Program-made: the position numbers and the translations under genes
The notes under the pieces: generated by a model
Seen by the model: only the letters and a program-made list of their open reading frames with translations
What the model was told of the DNA's origin: nothing
Database searches by the model: none
In this document: positions 8,432 to 17,535 of the stretch, one piece after another
How the letters are laid out: each line of letters begins with the position of its first letter
Position numbering within the stretch: the stretch's first letter is position 1
Source of the DNA: an uncultured Porphyromonadaceae bacterium
Lineage (GTDB): Bacteria > Bacteroidota > Bacteroidia > Bacteroidales > Muribaculaceae
Assembly (NCBI GenBank): GCA_902495075.1
Contig: CABUVO010000015.1
Span: 33,357 to 97,356, forward strand
Length of the DNA: 64,000 nt
Reading direction: 5' to 3'

Positions 8432-9985
8432 TCAGTCAAGGGCTTTCTTTGATTCCTTGCTGATCTGGCGGCACATGATGCTGACTTCTGCGATTAGAAG
8501 AACTGTGAATATCAGGGCGAACAGCCAGAAAGTAACGATTACGGATGATGCCGGAACTGCAGAAACAGATGCTATTGTCGGCAGAAGATCCTGCACTGTC
8601 CATGGCTGACGTCCTACTTCTGCCACTGCCCATCCTGCCTCAGAGCATACCCACATAAACGGCACAGAGACCATTGCAATCCATTGCAGCCAGGTCTTGC
8701 GTTGCAATAAAGTTGTGCGGTAAACAAGGAATAGCACCACGATGAAGAAAAGCAGGAAATAAGAGCCGAGAACCACCATAACGCGGAACATAACGAATGT
8801 AAGTCCAACCGGCGGGATGGCTTCATCAACCGAGTTGAAGTATCCATATCCGAAGAAGCGATAATTCTCTTTGAGCGTTTCGAGAGATGATGCCATTGCT
8901 GTGGAATCCCCTCCCTCACGAGCTTCTCCGTAGAGACGTAACGCTTCCTGAGCCTTTTTACCCATGGCGATGCGGTCGGCATATGATACTGTGTTTATTG
9001 TGTCGCCCTCTGCATTCATGTCAATACCATTGATAATATCCGTTATACCGGGAATGAATGCATGAGGATTGTGTCTCCCGAGGATTGACAAGCCATAGGG
9101 CAATGAGATATCGAAAAGATACTCATCCTCATCGTTGTTCCACTCTTTGTCAGGGTTGAGAACCGCTACGGCTGCCAGACTCTGTCCCTGATGTCCATGA
9201 TAAAGGCCCTCCATTGCGGCGAGTTTCATGGGCTGGTGTTTTGTTACTTCTACTGCTGATCCGTCGCCTGTGTACATTGTGAGCAACATCCCAATGAGAC
9301 CAAACCAAGCCCCGACCTTTATGGAACGTATGGCAAATTCGACATTGCGTTTCTTCCATAAAAACCAGCAGCTTACTCCGATAACGAACACACCGGAGAG
9401 TGCCCAACCGCTTAATACGGCGTGGAGGAATTTATTGACAGCGATTCCTGAGAATAGAGCCCAGAAATTATCCATGACATTGCGCATCTGTTCGGGGTCA
9501 AATTCCATTCCGACAGGATATTGCATCCAAGCGTTTGCAACGAGAATCCATAACGCTGATATGGATGCCCCGATAGAGGTGAGCCAAGTAGATGCAAGGT
9601 GAAAACGAGGTCCTACCTTATTCCATCCGAAGAACATGACTGCCACGAAGGTTGACTCCATGAAGAAGGCAAGAATCCCCTCGATGGCAAGCGGTGCACC
9701 GAAGATATCTCCTACAAACCAGGAATAGTTGCTCCAGTTAGTTCCGAACTCAAATTCAAGAATGATACCCGTGGCAACTCCGATAGCGAAGTTTATTCCG
9801 AAAAGTCTCATCCAGAATTTGGTGGCATGAAGCCATTTTTCAGACTTTGTCTTGAGATAGATGCTCTCCATGATTGCAACCATCACCGAAAGACCAAGGG
9901 TGAGTGGCACAAAGAGCCAATGATAGATAGCGGTGATGGCGAATTGAAGCCTCGACCAATCAACAACTGTAGTTAGATCTGACAT
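8432..9985 (-). CDS. cydA: Cytochrome bd quinol oxidase subunit I
   Basis: The 517-residue subunit I matches CydA, with the N-terminal DWSRLQFAITAIYHWLFVPLTLGL segment that holds the conserved heme-ligand His (near residue 22). The FGINFAIGVATGIILEFEFGTNWSNYSWFVGDIFG stretch and the GRQPW motif (near residue 450) are also present. It carries hemes b558, b595 and d in the inner membrane. A charged periplasmic Q-loop region lies around residues 245-340. It is preceded by the DUF4492 gene, a standard arrangement in Bacteroidota. Confidence 0.96.
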   Translation of the reverse strand: MSDLTTVVDWSRLQFAITAIYHWLFVPLTLGLSVMVAIMESIYLKTKSEKWLHATKFWMRLFGINFAIGVATGIILEFEFGTNWSNYSWFVGDIFGAPLAIEGILAFFMESTFVAVMFFGWNKVGPRFHLASTWLTSIGASISALWILVANAWMQYPVGMEFDPEQMRNVMDNFWALFSGIAVNKFLHAVLSGWALSGVFVIGVSCWFLWKKRNVEFAIRSIKVGAWFGLIGMLLTMYTGDGSAVEVTKHQPMKLAAMEGLYHGHQGQSLAAVAVLNPDKEWNNDEDEYLFDISLPYGLSILGRHNPHAFIPGITDIINGIDMNAEGDTINTVSYADRIAMGKKAQEALRLYGEAREGGDSTAMASSLETLKENYRFFGYGYFNSVDEAIPPVGLTFVMFRVMVVLGSYFLLFFIVVLFLVYRTTLLQRKTWLQWIAMVSVPFMWVCSEAGWAVAEVGRQPWTVQDLLPTIASVSAVPASSVIVTFWLFALIFTVLLIAEVSIMCRQISKESKKALD

Positions 9986-9992
9986 TTTATGT

Positions 9993-10017
9993 AATGTTTA
10001 ATGTGAAATGTTTAATG
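9993..10017. repeat. Dispersed 25-bp repeat, copy 2
   Basis: These 25 bases are identical to 8398-8422 and in the same orientation. The two copies flank cydA, so recombination between them would excise it. Confidence 0.85.
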
Positions 10018-10046
10018 TTTAACGGAGATGTGCGTATAATACTTTT

Positions 10047-10283
10047 TCAGCGGGAGGTGAGCTCATGGCGCACATGCTCAGCTCGATCCTCATCATTTTC
10101 AAAATTGGTGGAGAGAAAATCGGGAAAGAAGAACAACTTCATCACCACAAAAAATATGAAAAGCTTGACGAGAATTATCACCCATAAGGTTTTGCCAACG
10201 GTCATTTCCCGGAAGCCGTTATAGTAAAATAGCCATATATTTTTAATCCCTTGTTTTACGTATTGAATCATGTGTGGAATCAT
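10047..10283 (-). CDS. DUF4492 small membrane protein
   Basis: The 78-residue protein has one strong transmembrane helix (about residues 31-53, WVIILVKLFIFFVVMKLFFF). Basic/aromatic residues precede the helix (YYNGFREMTVGK) and an acidic C-terminal motif, FENDEDRAEHVRHEL, follows it. This is the DUF4492 pattern; such proteins are found directly upstream of cydA in Bacteroidota and Epsilonproteobacteria. A role in assembly or stability of cytochrome bd, like the small CydX/CydH subunits, is a reasonable inference only. It is the first gene of the cyd operon. Confidence 0.85.
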   Translation of the reverse strand: MIPHMIQYVKQGIKNIWLFYYNGFREMTVGKTLWVIILVKLFIFFVVMKLFFFPDFLSTNFENDEDRAEHVRHELTSR

Positions 10284-10320
10284 TTTAGGCGAAAACTAAG
10301 AGCTTTCAGGTATTATGCGA

Positions 10321-10379
10321 CAAATTTAACAAAATTTTATATTAAAAGGAAAAATCATGAGGATTTTTGATTAACTTTG
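10321..10379. promoter_or_regulatory. Divergent promoter region, cyd operon / DUF4494 gene
   Basis: TAAATTTG on the minus strand (10328-10321) precedes the DUF4492-cydAB operon, and TAACTTTG on the plus strand (10372-10379) precedes the DUF4494 gene. Both match the -7 consensus; neither has a clear -33 TTG. The 205-bp gap between the divergent genes is otherwise A/T-rich. Confidence 0.5.
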
Positions 10380-10488
10380 CAATGAGAAGTAGCCTGTATG
10401 ATTGAAAATGCAGGATATTTGTTGCGCTAAGATATTGATAGTGCTCCTTAAAATACATTAGAACTAACTAAACTCAGTTTCTACAAAT

Positions 10489-10929
10489 ATGGCTCTTTGG
10501 TTTGAATGTAAGGTTAGATATGACAAGATGCAGGAAAACGGGATGGTAAAAAAAGTTAATGAACCATATCTCGTTGATGCTTTGACTTTCACTGAGGCGG
10601 AGGCCCGCATTATTGAGGAGATGAAACCATTTATCTCCGGGGAATATTCAATCTCATCAGAAAAGAAAACAAAAATTTCCGAGATTTTTTTCAATGAAGG
10701 AGGTGACCGTTATTATCAAGTGAAGGTTAATTTCATCACTCTTGATGAAAAAACCGGAACGGAAAAGAAAACGGCAACTCTCATTCTTGTTCAGGCTTCT
10801 GATTTCGAAGATGCCTTGAAAAACTTCCTTGAAGGTATGAAAGGAACGATGGGGGATTTCGAGATCGCTTCAATAACTGAGACTCAGCTGATGGATGTCT
10901 ATCCTGCAAACCTTGGCGGTGGCAACTAA
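10489..10929 (+). CDS. DUF4494 family protein
   Basis: The 146-residue cytoplasmic protein starts MALWFECKVRYDK and includes the EPYLVDALTFTEAEARI pattern, a conserved acidic/hydrophobic core and a glycine-rich tail. I recognise it as the Bacteroidota-specific DUF4494 family. No enzymatic motif, signal peptide or membrane segment is visible, and the function is unknown. The YggS gene starts 33 bp downstream, so the two are probably co-transcribed. Confidence 0.85.
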   Translation: MALWFECKVRYDKMQENGMVKKVNEPYLVDALTFTEAEARIIEEMKPFISGEYSISSEKKTKISEIFFNEGGDRYYQVKVNFITLDEKTGTEKKTATLILVQASDFEDALKNFLEGMKGTMGDFEIASITETQLMDVYPANLGGGN

Positions 10930-10962
10930 TTAATAGTTAATAAATAATAGTTCTATAATTAA

Positions 10963-11628
10963 ATGGTTGCAGAGGAGATAATGGAGCTGAAGCGGGAGAT
11001 TCCTGAGGGAGTCGCTCTCGTGGCAGTTTCTAAATTTCATCCGGTTTCTATGATTCGAGAGGCATACGATGCCGGACAGCGTCGCTTTGGTGAAAGCCGA
11101 GTCCAGGAACTCCTTGAAAAGATTCCTCAGTTGCCGGCAGACATAGAATGGCATTTTATCGGACATTTGCAAACTAATAAGGTAAAGCAAATTGTAGGCA
11201 AGACCTCATTAATAGAAAGCGTTGACTCTGAACGACTCCTTGATCTTATAGATTTAGAGTCAAGGAAAGCGGGAGTCTTGACGCGTGTGCTGATGCAAGT
11301 GCATGTGGCAAAAGAGGAAACCAAATTTGGCTTTCTTCCTGATGAGTTGATAGCATATTTCAAAGGTCGTAAGTTTGAAAAACTTACGAACACCCATATT
11401 TGCGGGGTGATGGGGATGGCATCAAACACAGATGACATGACGCGTGTCAGGGCTGATTTTGCTGAGATCCATGAGCTGTTCAATACAATTGCATCTGATG
11501 AAAGTCTGGGGCTAAGGGGATTCGATCAGATATCAATGGGAATGAGCCATGACTGGAAGCTGGCAGTGGAGGAAGGGGCAACCATTGTAAGAATAGGCAG
11601 CCTTATTTTCGGGGAAAGAGTTTATTAG
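10963..11628 (+). CDS. YggS family PLP homeostasis protein
   Basis: The 221-residue protein is a single-domain alanine-racemase-fold protein of the YggS/PROSC family. It contains VAVSKFHP (near residues 20-27; the Lys holds pyridoxal phosphate), FGESRVQEL (near 43-51), WHFIGHLQTNK and SMGMSHDWKLAVEEGAT near the C-terminus. Members buffer pyridoxal phosphate and affect amino-acid metabolism in the cytoplasm. Its start context is A/T-rich with no Shine-Dalgarno sequence, as usual here. Confidence 0.93.
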   Translation: MVAEEIMELKREIPEGVALVAVSKFHPVSMIREAYDAGQRRFGESRVQELLEKIPQLPADIEWHFIGHLQTNKVKQIVGKTSLIESVDSERLLDLIDLESRKAGVLTRVLMQVHVAKEETKFGFLPDELIAYFKGRKFEKLTNTHICGVMGMASNTDDMTRVRADFAEIHELFNTIASDESLGLRGFDQISMGMSHDWKLAVEEGATIVRIGSLIFGERVY

Positions 11629-11700
11629 CAATTTACGTCAAAATCCCTATCATTACGATTAGCATTAGAATTTAATAACCATAAATATATTAACTCTATC

Positions 11701-13041
11701 ATGACTCAATCTACACAAAAGCGCTCTACAGTCGCTATCATCACGATGTTTTTCATCTTTGCGATGATTTCTTTCGTGACAAACATGGCCGCCCCCTTCG
11801 GCAATATATGGGGATTCAAGTATGAATGGGCAGGTATGGCTGGTAACCTTATGAACTTCACCGCATATCTGTTCATGGGTATTCCAGCCGGCAATATGCT
11901 TATCCGTTACGGCTACAAGAAGACGGCTTTGATAGCTCTTGCAGTAGGAGCAATCGGTCTCGGTATCCAGCTTCTCTCAAGTGTTGTCGGTGGCAATGTA
12001 GTGATCATTGGCGGTGAGAACCCAACCACTCTCAATCTTTTCATCTATCTTCTTGGTGCTCTCGTCTGCGGTTTCTGCGTATGTATGCTCAACACCGTTG
12101 TGAACCCGATGCTCAACCTTCTTGGTGGCGGCGGTAACAAGGGTAATCAGCTTGTGCAGACCGGTGGTACACTTAATTCTCTCGCTGGAACTCTGACTCC
12201 GCTTCTCGTAGGTATGCTCGTCGGCACATTGACAAAAGACACAACGATGGCAGCTGTCGCACCTCTTGTGATCACTGGTATTGCAATCTTTGTTCTTGCA
12301 TTCATCGTGATTTCATTTGTAAAAATAGAGGAGCCTCAGTCAAATCTTAGCAAGGTGAAATACGAGCACAGTCCTCTTGCGTTCCGTCATTGTCTTCTTG
12401 GCGTGATTGCCATTTTCTTCTACGTAGGTATAGAGATCGGTATCCCCGGTGAGCTCAATGCCTGGATAAGCCGTGAGAACTTTGAAGGAGCAGCAGCGGT
12501 TGCTGGTTCTCTTGCCGCTCTTTACTGGCTTATGATGCTTATCGGTCGTTTCCTCAGTTCAATCATCAGCGGCAAGGTATCTACACGTGCACAGATGATA
12601 ACTGTTTCTTCTGTTGCTATCTTGCTGATTTTGATTGCAATATTCCTTCCTGAGGATATCACTTTCAAATCTCCTGAGATCAGCGCTCTCAACATAATGA
12701 GCGGAGAAGTTCCTCTGAAATGTCTTTTCCTTTTCCTTTGCGGTCTCTGCACATCTGTGATGTGGGGCGGAATCTTCAACCTTGCAACTGAAGGGCTGGG
12801 CAAATACACAGCAAAAGCCACCGGACTTTTCATGACAATGGTTGTTGGTGGTGGTATTATGCCATTTATACAGGATTGGCTTGCTCGTGTTCTTGGCGGC
12901 GGAACTTTTGGTTATATCAATAGCTATTGGCTCGTAGTTGCCATGCTTGCTTATATCCTTTATTACTCCCTCATCGGATCAAAGAATGTCAATAAAGATA
13001 TTCCTGTAGGTGAAGAACCTATTGACCTCAGAGATCTCTAA
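11701..13041 (+). CDS. MFS transporter, probable sugar permease
   Basis: The 446-residue inner-membrane protein has about twelve hydrophobic helices. Family-type features are GIPAGNMLIRYGYKK between helices 2 and 3 and GGTLNSLAGTLTPLLVGML near residues 150-170. The closest resemblance is to the fucose/glucose/galactose (FHS-like) group of the major facilitator superfamily, but the sugar is not determinable. Transketolase follows on the same strand; a hairpin lies between them. Pentose or hexose uptake feeding the pentose phosphate pathway is an inference from position. Confidence 0.8.
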   Translation: MTQSTQKRSTVAIITMFFIFAMISFVTNMAAPFGNIWGFKYEWAGMAGNLMNFTAYLFMGIPAGNMLIRYGYKKTALIALAVGAIGLGIQLLSSVVGGNVVIIGGENPTTLNLFIYLLGALVCGFCVCMLNTVVNPMLNLLGGGGNKGNQLVQTGGTLNSLAGTLTPLLVGMLVGTLTKDTTMAAVAPLVITGIAIFVLAFIVISFVKIEEPQSNLSKVKYEHSPLAFRHCLLGVIAIFFYVGIEIGIPGELNAWISRENFEGAAAVAGSLAALYWLMMLIGRFLSSIISGKVSTRAQMITVSSVAILLILIAIFLPEDITFKSPEISALNIMSGEVPLKCLFLFLCGLCTSVMWGGIFNLATEGLGKYTAKATGLFMTMVVGGGIMPFIQDWLARVLGGGTFGYINSYWLVVAMLAYILYYSLIGSKNVNKDIPVGEEPIDLRDL

Positions 13042-13051
13042 TCATAAACAA

Positions 13052-13091
13052 ACTCCGGTAAAAGCATATTTGTTATTGCTTTTATCGGAGT
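13052..13091 (+). terminator. Hairpin between MFS gene and transketolase
   Basis: ACTCCGGTAAAAGCA (13052-13066) pairs with TGCTTTTATCGGAGT (13077-13091), 15 bp with one G-U pair and a 10-base loop, followed by ATTTTG. It is a probable intrinsic terminator or attenuator 30 bp before the transketolase start. Confidence 0.8.
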
Positions 13092-13120
13092 ATTTTGATT
13101 CCAACTTACAGATAAAAGCT

Positions 13121-15148
13121 ATGGACGTAAAAGTCATGAATGAAGCCGCCAACAACCTTCGCGTTTTGATTGCGGAGATGGTGGAAAAGTCTAAATCGGG
13201 TCATCCTGGCGGAGCTATGGGTGGCGCGGATTTTATTAATGTATTGTATTCAAGTTTTCTCGTGTATGATCCTGAAGATCCGAAATGGTTTGCCCGTGAT
13301 CGCTTCTTCCTGGATCCCGGTCATATGTCACCGATGCTTTACAGCATTCTTGCGCTGACGGGTAAATTCACAATGGAGGAACTTCAGAATTTCCGTCAGT
13401 GGGGTAGCGTTACTCCTGGCCATCCGGAAGTGGATGTTGAAAGAGGAATTGAGAACACATCCGGACCGCTTGGCCAAGGACACGTGATGGCAGTCGGAGC
13501 TGCCATCGCAGAGCGTTTCCTTGCAGCCCGTTTCGGGGATGTTGTGGCACACAAGACATATGCATTCATATCTGATGGTGGCATTCAGGAGGAGATTTCG
13601 CAGGGTGCCGGCCGTATTGCCGGAAAACTTGGCTTGAACAACCTCATAATGTTCTACGACTCCAATAAAGTTCAGCTTTCAACCCATGTGGCTGATGTCA
13701 CCAATGAAGATACTGCTGCAAAATATCGTGCTTGGCATTGGAATGTAATTGAGGTTGACGGCACTGATCCTCTTGCAATGGCTGGCGCACTCCAGGCTGC
13801 TTTGGAGGAGAAAGAGAAGCCCACCCTCATTATAGGTCATACAGTTATGGCACGTGGCGCTGTAGATTCTGAGGGGAAATCACTTGAAGGCGCAATTTCC
13901 ACTCACGGACAGCCACTTTCGGCTGCGGGTGCCGACATAGACAAGACTATTGAGAATCTTGGCGGTGATCCAAAGAATCCGTGGGTGATCCGTGAAGATG
14001 TGAAGAAACTTTATGCAGAGCGTGCAGAAGAGTTGAAGAAAATAGTAGCTGCACGTCGTCAGGCATACAAGGAATGGGCTGAGGCTAACCCTGCAAAAGC
14101 TCAGGAACTTCAGGATTACATTGATCTTAAATTGCCGGCTCTTCCCTGGGATTCCATTGAATTCAAACCCAATATGGCAAGCCGTGCAGCGTCAGCTACG
14201 GTTCTCGGTTTCCTTGCAGAGCATGTAGGCAATATGATTGTTTCAAGTGCTGATCTTGCCAACTCTGACAAAACAGACGGATTCCTTAAAAAGACAAGTG
14301 TGCTGTGTAAGGAGGATTTCACAGGTGCTTTCCTTCAGGCTGGAGTTGCAGAGCTTACAATGGCTTGTATCATCAATGGTATAGCTCTTCATGGAGGTGT
14401 GTTCGGTGCCTGCGCCACATTCTTTGTGTTCTCCGATTATATGAAGCCGGCAATCAGGATGTCAGCCCTAATGCAGCTTCCGGTCAAGTTTATCTATACT
14501 CATGATTCATTCAGAGTTGGCGAGGATGGTCCGACACATGAGCCGATCGAGCAGGAAGCTCAGATTCGTCTTATGGAGCAGATTTCGAATTTCAGCGGTC
14601 GTCCATCGGCACTCGTGCTTCGTCCTGCAGATTCTGCCGAGACAGTGGAGGCATATAAGCTTGCAATGGAGAATACACATACACCATCAATACTCATTTT
14701 CTCACGTCAGAACCTTGAGGATCTTCCCGGTGAAAATCGTCGTGAAGAAGCAAAGAAGGCAGCCAAGGGTGGTTATGTTGTAGTAGAAGCTGAGGATCCT
14801 GACGTAGTTCTCGTTGGAAACGGCAGTGATGTGGCTCTTCTCGTGCATGCTGCTGAAGTATTAAAGGAGGAAGGCATCAACGCACGCGTTGTATCTGTTC
14901 CTTCAATCGGTCTCTTCAACAGCCAGAGCGAGGAGTATCGTCGCAGTGTTATTCCAGCCGGTGTGAAACTCTTTGGTTTGACATCCGGACTGCCTGCAAC
15001 GCTTTATCCTCTGCTTAACGGCGGCGAATACAAATTCATGGGAATGGAACGTTTCGGAGCATCTGCTCCAGCTAAGGTTCTTGATGAAAAATTTGGCTAT
15101 AATACGGAAAATGTATTAAAAAATATTAAACATTTTTTAGGAAAGTAG
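13121..15148 (+). CDS. tkt: Transketolase
   Basis: The ATG at 13121 (MDVKVMNEAANNL) gives 675 residues, the usual transketolase size; an upstream in-frame start at 13010 would overlap the MFS gene and the hairpin. The thiamine-diphosphate region shows KSGHPGGAMGGAD (near residues 23-35) and SDGGIQEE (near 155-162), the latter standing where many relatives have GDG. FVFSDYMKPAIRMSALM and HDSFRVGEDGPTHEP (near 460-475) form the pyrimidine domain and active site. It moves two-carbon units between pentose phosphate intermediates in the cytoplasm. The next gene, an OmpA-like porin, has its own promoter. Confidence 0.95.
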   Translation: MDVKVMNEAANNLRVLIAEMVEKSKSGHPGGAMGGADFINVLYSSFLVYDPEDPKWFARDRFFLDPGHMSPMLYSILALTGKFTMEELQNFRQWGSVTPGHPEVDVERGIENTSGPLGQGHVMAVGAAIAERFLAARFGDVVAHKTYAFISDGGIQEEISQGAGRIAGKLGLNNLIMFYDSNKVQLSTHVADVTNEDTAAKYRAWHWNVIEVDGTDPLAMAGALQAALEEKEKPTLIIGHTVMARGAVDSEGKSLEGAISTHGQPLSAAGADIDKTIENLGGDPKNPWVIREDVKKLYAERAEELKKIVAARRQAYKEWAEANPAKAQELQDYIDLKLPALPWDSIEFKPNMASRAASATVLGFLAEHVGNMIVSSADLANSDKTDGFLKKTSVLCKEDFTGAFLQAGVAELTMACIINGIALHGGVFGACATFFVFSDYMKPAIRMSALMQLPVKFIYTHDSFRVGEDGPTHEPIEQEAQIRLMEQISNFSGRPSALVLRPADSAETVEAYKLAMENTHTPSILIFSRQNLEDLPGENRREEAKKAAKGGYVVVEAEDPDVVLVGNGSDVALLVHAAEVLKEEGINARVVSVPSIGLFNSQSEEYRRSVIPAGVKLFGLTSGLPATLYPLLNGGEYKFMGMERFGASAPAKVLDEKFGYNTENVLKNIKHFLGK

Positions 15149-15169
15149 TGTTTATATGTAAAAAAGTAC

Positions 15170-15177
15170 TAACTTTG
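15170..15177 (+). promoter_or_regulatory. Candidate -7 box for ompA-like gene
   Basis: TAACTTTG matches the -7 consensus and lies 121 bp before the porin ATG, giving a long A/T-rich leader. A GTG at 15148-15150 is at the right distance for a weak -33. Confidence 0.55.
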
Positions 15178-15298
15178 CAATTCGAATTTAACAATGCAAA
15201 TGTGAAAATTAACAGTTCGACATTGAATATGATTTGTTAGTTCTTTTATAAATACCTAAATTAAAGACAATTATATAAATTAATTAATTTGTTGTTTT

Positions 15299-16492
15299 AT
15301 GAAGAAAAGTGTATTATTTACTCTCGCTGTTCTGGCTGCAGGTGCATTCAGCGCCAATGCACAGGAGGTGACTTACGTTGAGGATTGCTCACAGGGTTAC
15401 CTTATGAACAAAGCCAAAGACAACTGGTTTATGACAGTTCAGGGTGGTTCCAACATCCTTTTTGGAAAGGATAACATCCATGCTGAGTTGAAAAACCGTT
15501 TTGGTGGCAATGCTGGTCTTTACTTCGGTAAATGGGTTACTCCTACCTTCGGATTCCGTTTCGGTGGACAGTACCTTATGACCAAGGGTGCTACTCAGTA
15601 TAAGGGAATGTTCCGTAAAGAGAACGAGCCGGCTCTTGCTAATGGTTACTATCCAGAGAAGATGCAGGCTGTATCTCCTGAGTTTGATGTCCTCATCAAT
15701 CTTACCAACTGGTGGTGTGGCTATCGTCCTGACCGTGTCTACAATGCTGTTCTTCACGGAGGTGGCGGCGCAATGTTCACATTCCGTCGTGCATATGATG
15801 GCAAAGATCTCCGTTGGCGTTCAGCTAAGAGCACTCCGCTCTTTGTTAACGTTGGTCTCCAGAACAATTTTGCTGTAAGCAAAAAAGTAGACATTTTCGT
15901 TGATGTAACTTATCAGCTCTTCAAAGAGGGTGGTGCTTACAATCCTCACTATGCTCAGGATCTTCAGCTTTCTGCCGGTCTTAATGTACACTTCGGCAAG
16001 AAAGAGTGGAACTGCCCGACAACTGCTGTTTGCCCCACTTGGAAATATACAGATGCAGAGGGTGATGCTCTCGTAGCTCGCCTTGCTCAGGCAGACGCCA
16101 AGATCGCAAGCCTGCAGAAACAGCTTGATGAGTGCCTGAAACGTCCGGTTGAGAAAGTAAGCTGCGAAGGTCTCGCAACTATTTACTATCCTATCAACCA
16201 GGCAACACTCAGCAGCCGTGAGAAAACTATTCTCAAATCTATGGCTGAGGTTATGAAGGATACTCCCAATCAGAAATATGTTCTTACCGGTTGGGCTGAT
16301 AACTACACAGGTAATGATGAGATCAACACTCGTCTCCGCAACCAGCGTGTAAATGGTGTTAAGGCATTCCTCGTTAAGTGTGGTGTTGATGAGAACCAGC
16401 TTGATGCTCGCATTGATGCTAACAACTTGACTGATTTCGGTGCTAAGGGTGCTTCTCTTGATCGCGCTGTAACAATCAAGCTTGCTGACTAA
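15299..16492 (+). CDS. OmpA family outer membrane protein
   Basis: The 397-residue protein begins with a clear signal peptide (MKKSVLFTLAVLAAGAFSANAQ). A beta-rich N-terminal barrel region (about residues 25-235) has alternating aromatic and charged segments. A short helical stretch (DALVARLAQADAKIASLQKQLDECL, about 255-280) leads to an OmpA-like C-terminal domain ending near residue 395. The peptidoglycan-binding pattern appears as NTRLRNQRVNGVKAFLVKCGV. It should anchor the outer membrane to the wall. The stop codon overlaps the left arm of an unusually long perfect hairpin. Confidence 0.9.
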   Translation: MKKSVLFTLAVLAAGAFSANAQEVTYVEDCSQGYLMNKAKDNWFMTVQGGSNILFGKDNIHAELKNRFGGNAGLYFGKWVTPTFGFRFGGQYLMTKGATQYKGMFRKENEPALANGYYPEKMQAVSPEFDVLINLTNWWCGYRPDRVYNAVLHGGGGAMFTFRRAYDGKDLRWRSAKSTPLFVNVGLQNNFAVSKKVDIFVDVTYQLFKEGGAYNPHYAQDLQLSAGLNVHFGKKEWNCPTTAVCPTWKYTDAEGDALVARLAQADAKIASLQKQLDECLKRPVEKVSCEGLATIYYPINQATLSSREKTILKSMAEVMKDTPNQKYVLTGWADNYTGNDEINTRLRNQRVNGVKAFLVKCGVDENQLDARIDANNLTDFGAKGASLDRAVTIKLAD

Positions 16493-16558
16493 TTAAATAG
16501 AGAACATTAAAAAAGGGCTCGCAAACGCGAGCCCTTTTTTAATGTTCTCTATTTAATT
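16491..16558. terminator. 32-bp perfect inverted repeat, bidirectional terminator
   Basis: Bases 16491-16522 are the exact reverse complement of 16527-16558, with an AAAC loop. The core is AAAAAAGGGCTCGC/GCGAGCCCTTTTTT, so either direction ends in a U run. The left arm starts inside the porin stop codon. Confidence 0.95.
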
Positions 16559-16559
16559 T

Positions 16560-16622
16560 AATTAGGAATTAGGAGTTAGGAATTATTTGAGACAAAAGAA
16601 TTCCTAATTTCTAATTCTTAAT
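16560..16622. repeat. AATTAGGAATT-type inverted repeat
   Basis: A left arm of AATTAGGAATT-like units (16560-16584) pairs with a right arm (16599-16624) over 25 positions with 3 mismatches. It lies between the long terminator and the end of the pseudouridine synthase gene, whose stop codon overlaps it. Confidence 0.75.
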
Positions 16623-17284
16623 TAGTCGAGGAGGATTTGCATTTCGGGGAGAGGCGCGATTTCGATGGATATCGGTTGCTTGGAGACGGGATGGATAAAT
16701 TCAATCTTATGAGCCTGCAGAGATATCCCACCATCCTGATTACTTCTCTTGGCGCCATATTTCAGATCGCCTTTGATTGGATTGCCATTGTTTGAGAGTT
16801 GGGCGCGTATTTGATGTTTTCGTCCGGTGAGAAGATTGACTTCGAGAAGAGTGTATCTATCTCCGTTGGCTATTGTTTTATATTGAAGTATTGATTTTTT
16901 TGCTTCAGGATCATTTTTGTCGGAGATGAACGTCTTGTTTATTCTGCCATTTGAAACAAGATAATTCTCGACGATTTTCTCCGGTTTATCCGGTTTTCCT
17001 TCAACAAGTGCCCAATAATTTTTGTGTATTTCGCCGTCGCGAAGCATTTTGTTGAGACGTTCAAGTGCTTTTGATGTTCGGGCGAATATTACCAGACCGG
17101 AAACGGGTCTGTCTATACGGTGAACAACTCCGCAAAACACATTCCCCGGTTTGTTGTATTTCTCCTTAATGTAGAGCTTAATCATATCGGAGAGGGGGGT
17201 GTCGCCTGTTTTATCTCCTTGCACTATTTCTCCTGCACGCTTATTGACGATGATGATGTGATTGTCTTCGTATACGATTTCCAT
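16622..17284 (-). CDS. RluA family pseudouridine synthase
   Basis: The 220-residue protein is a compact RluA/RluD-type enzyme without an S4 domain. The catalytic motif HRIDRPVSGLVIFARTSKAL (near residues 55-75) contains the active-site Asp. Other family elements are YWALVEG (near 90-96), LLEVNLLTGRKHQIRAQL (near 145-162) and the final LQAHKIEFIHPV. It isomerises uridine in rRNA or tRNA; the target site cannot be named. It lies 40 bp downstream of the initiator tRNA gene on the same strand, beyond a terminator. Confidence 0.92.
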   Translation of the reverse strand: MEIVYEDNHIIIVNKRAGEIVQGDKTGDTPLSDMIKLYIKEKYNKPGNVFCGVVHRIDRPVSGLVIFARTSKALERLNKMLRDGEIHKNYWALVEGKPDKPEKIVENYLVSNGRINKTFISDKNDPEAKKSILQYKTIANGDRYTLLEVNLLTGRKHQIRAQLSNNGNPIKGDLKYGAKRSNQDGGISLQAHKIEFIHPVSKQPISIEIAPLPEMQILLD

Positions 17285-17290
17285 AATAAT

Positions 17291-17314
17291 AAAAAAGCCG
17301 ACTTAAAAGTCGGC
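17291..17314 (-). terminator. Terminator after initiator tRNA
   Basis: On the minus strand GCCGACTT pairs with AAGTCGGC (17314-17307 with 17304-17297), followed by TTTTTT (17296-17291). It ends the tRNA transcript 7 bp before the pseudouridine synthase start, so that gene depends on read-through or a start within this short gap. Confidence 0.88.
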
Positions 17315-17324
17315 ATTAATTTAG

Positions 17325-17396
<72 letters not shown>

Positions 17397-17412
17397 GTGT
17401 CATTTACGGGTG

Positions 17413-17444
17413 CAAAGTTAATACTATTTTTTTGACCGTGCAAA
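17413..17444 (-). promoter_or_regulatory. Promoter of initiator tRNA
   Basis: On the minus strand TTTG (17444-17441), a 20-bp spacer and TAACTTTG (17420-17413) match the Bacteroidota promoter consensus. Transcription would start about 10 bp before the tRNA. Confidence 0.75.
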
Positions 17445-17535
17445 TATTTTGGTCAAAAAATCTTTAAAATTATGTTAAATGACATGTTTTTGGATTTTTT
17501 TGTACTATTCTTTAAAATTGAATGACGATATGTAG

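Noticed and set aside
13010..13120. N-terminal extension of transketolase
   Set aside because: It would overlap the MFS gene end and translate through a terminator hairpin; homologues start near 13121.
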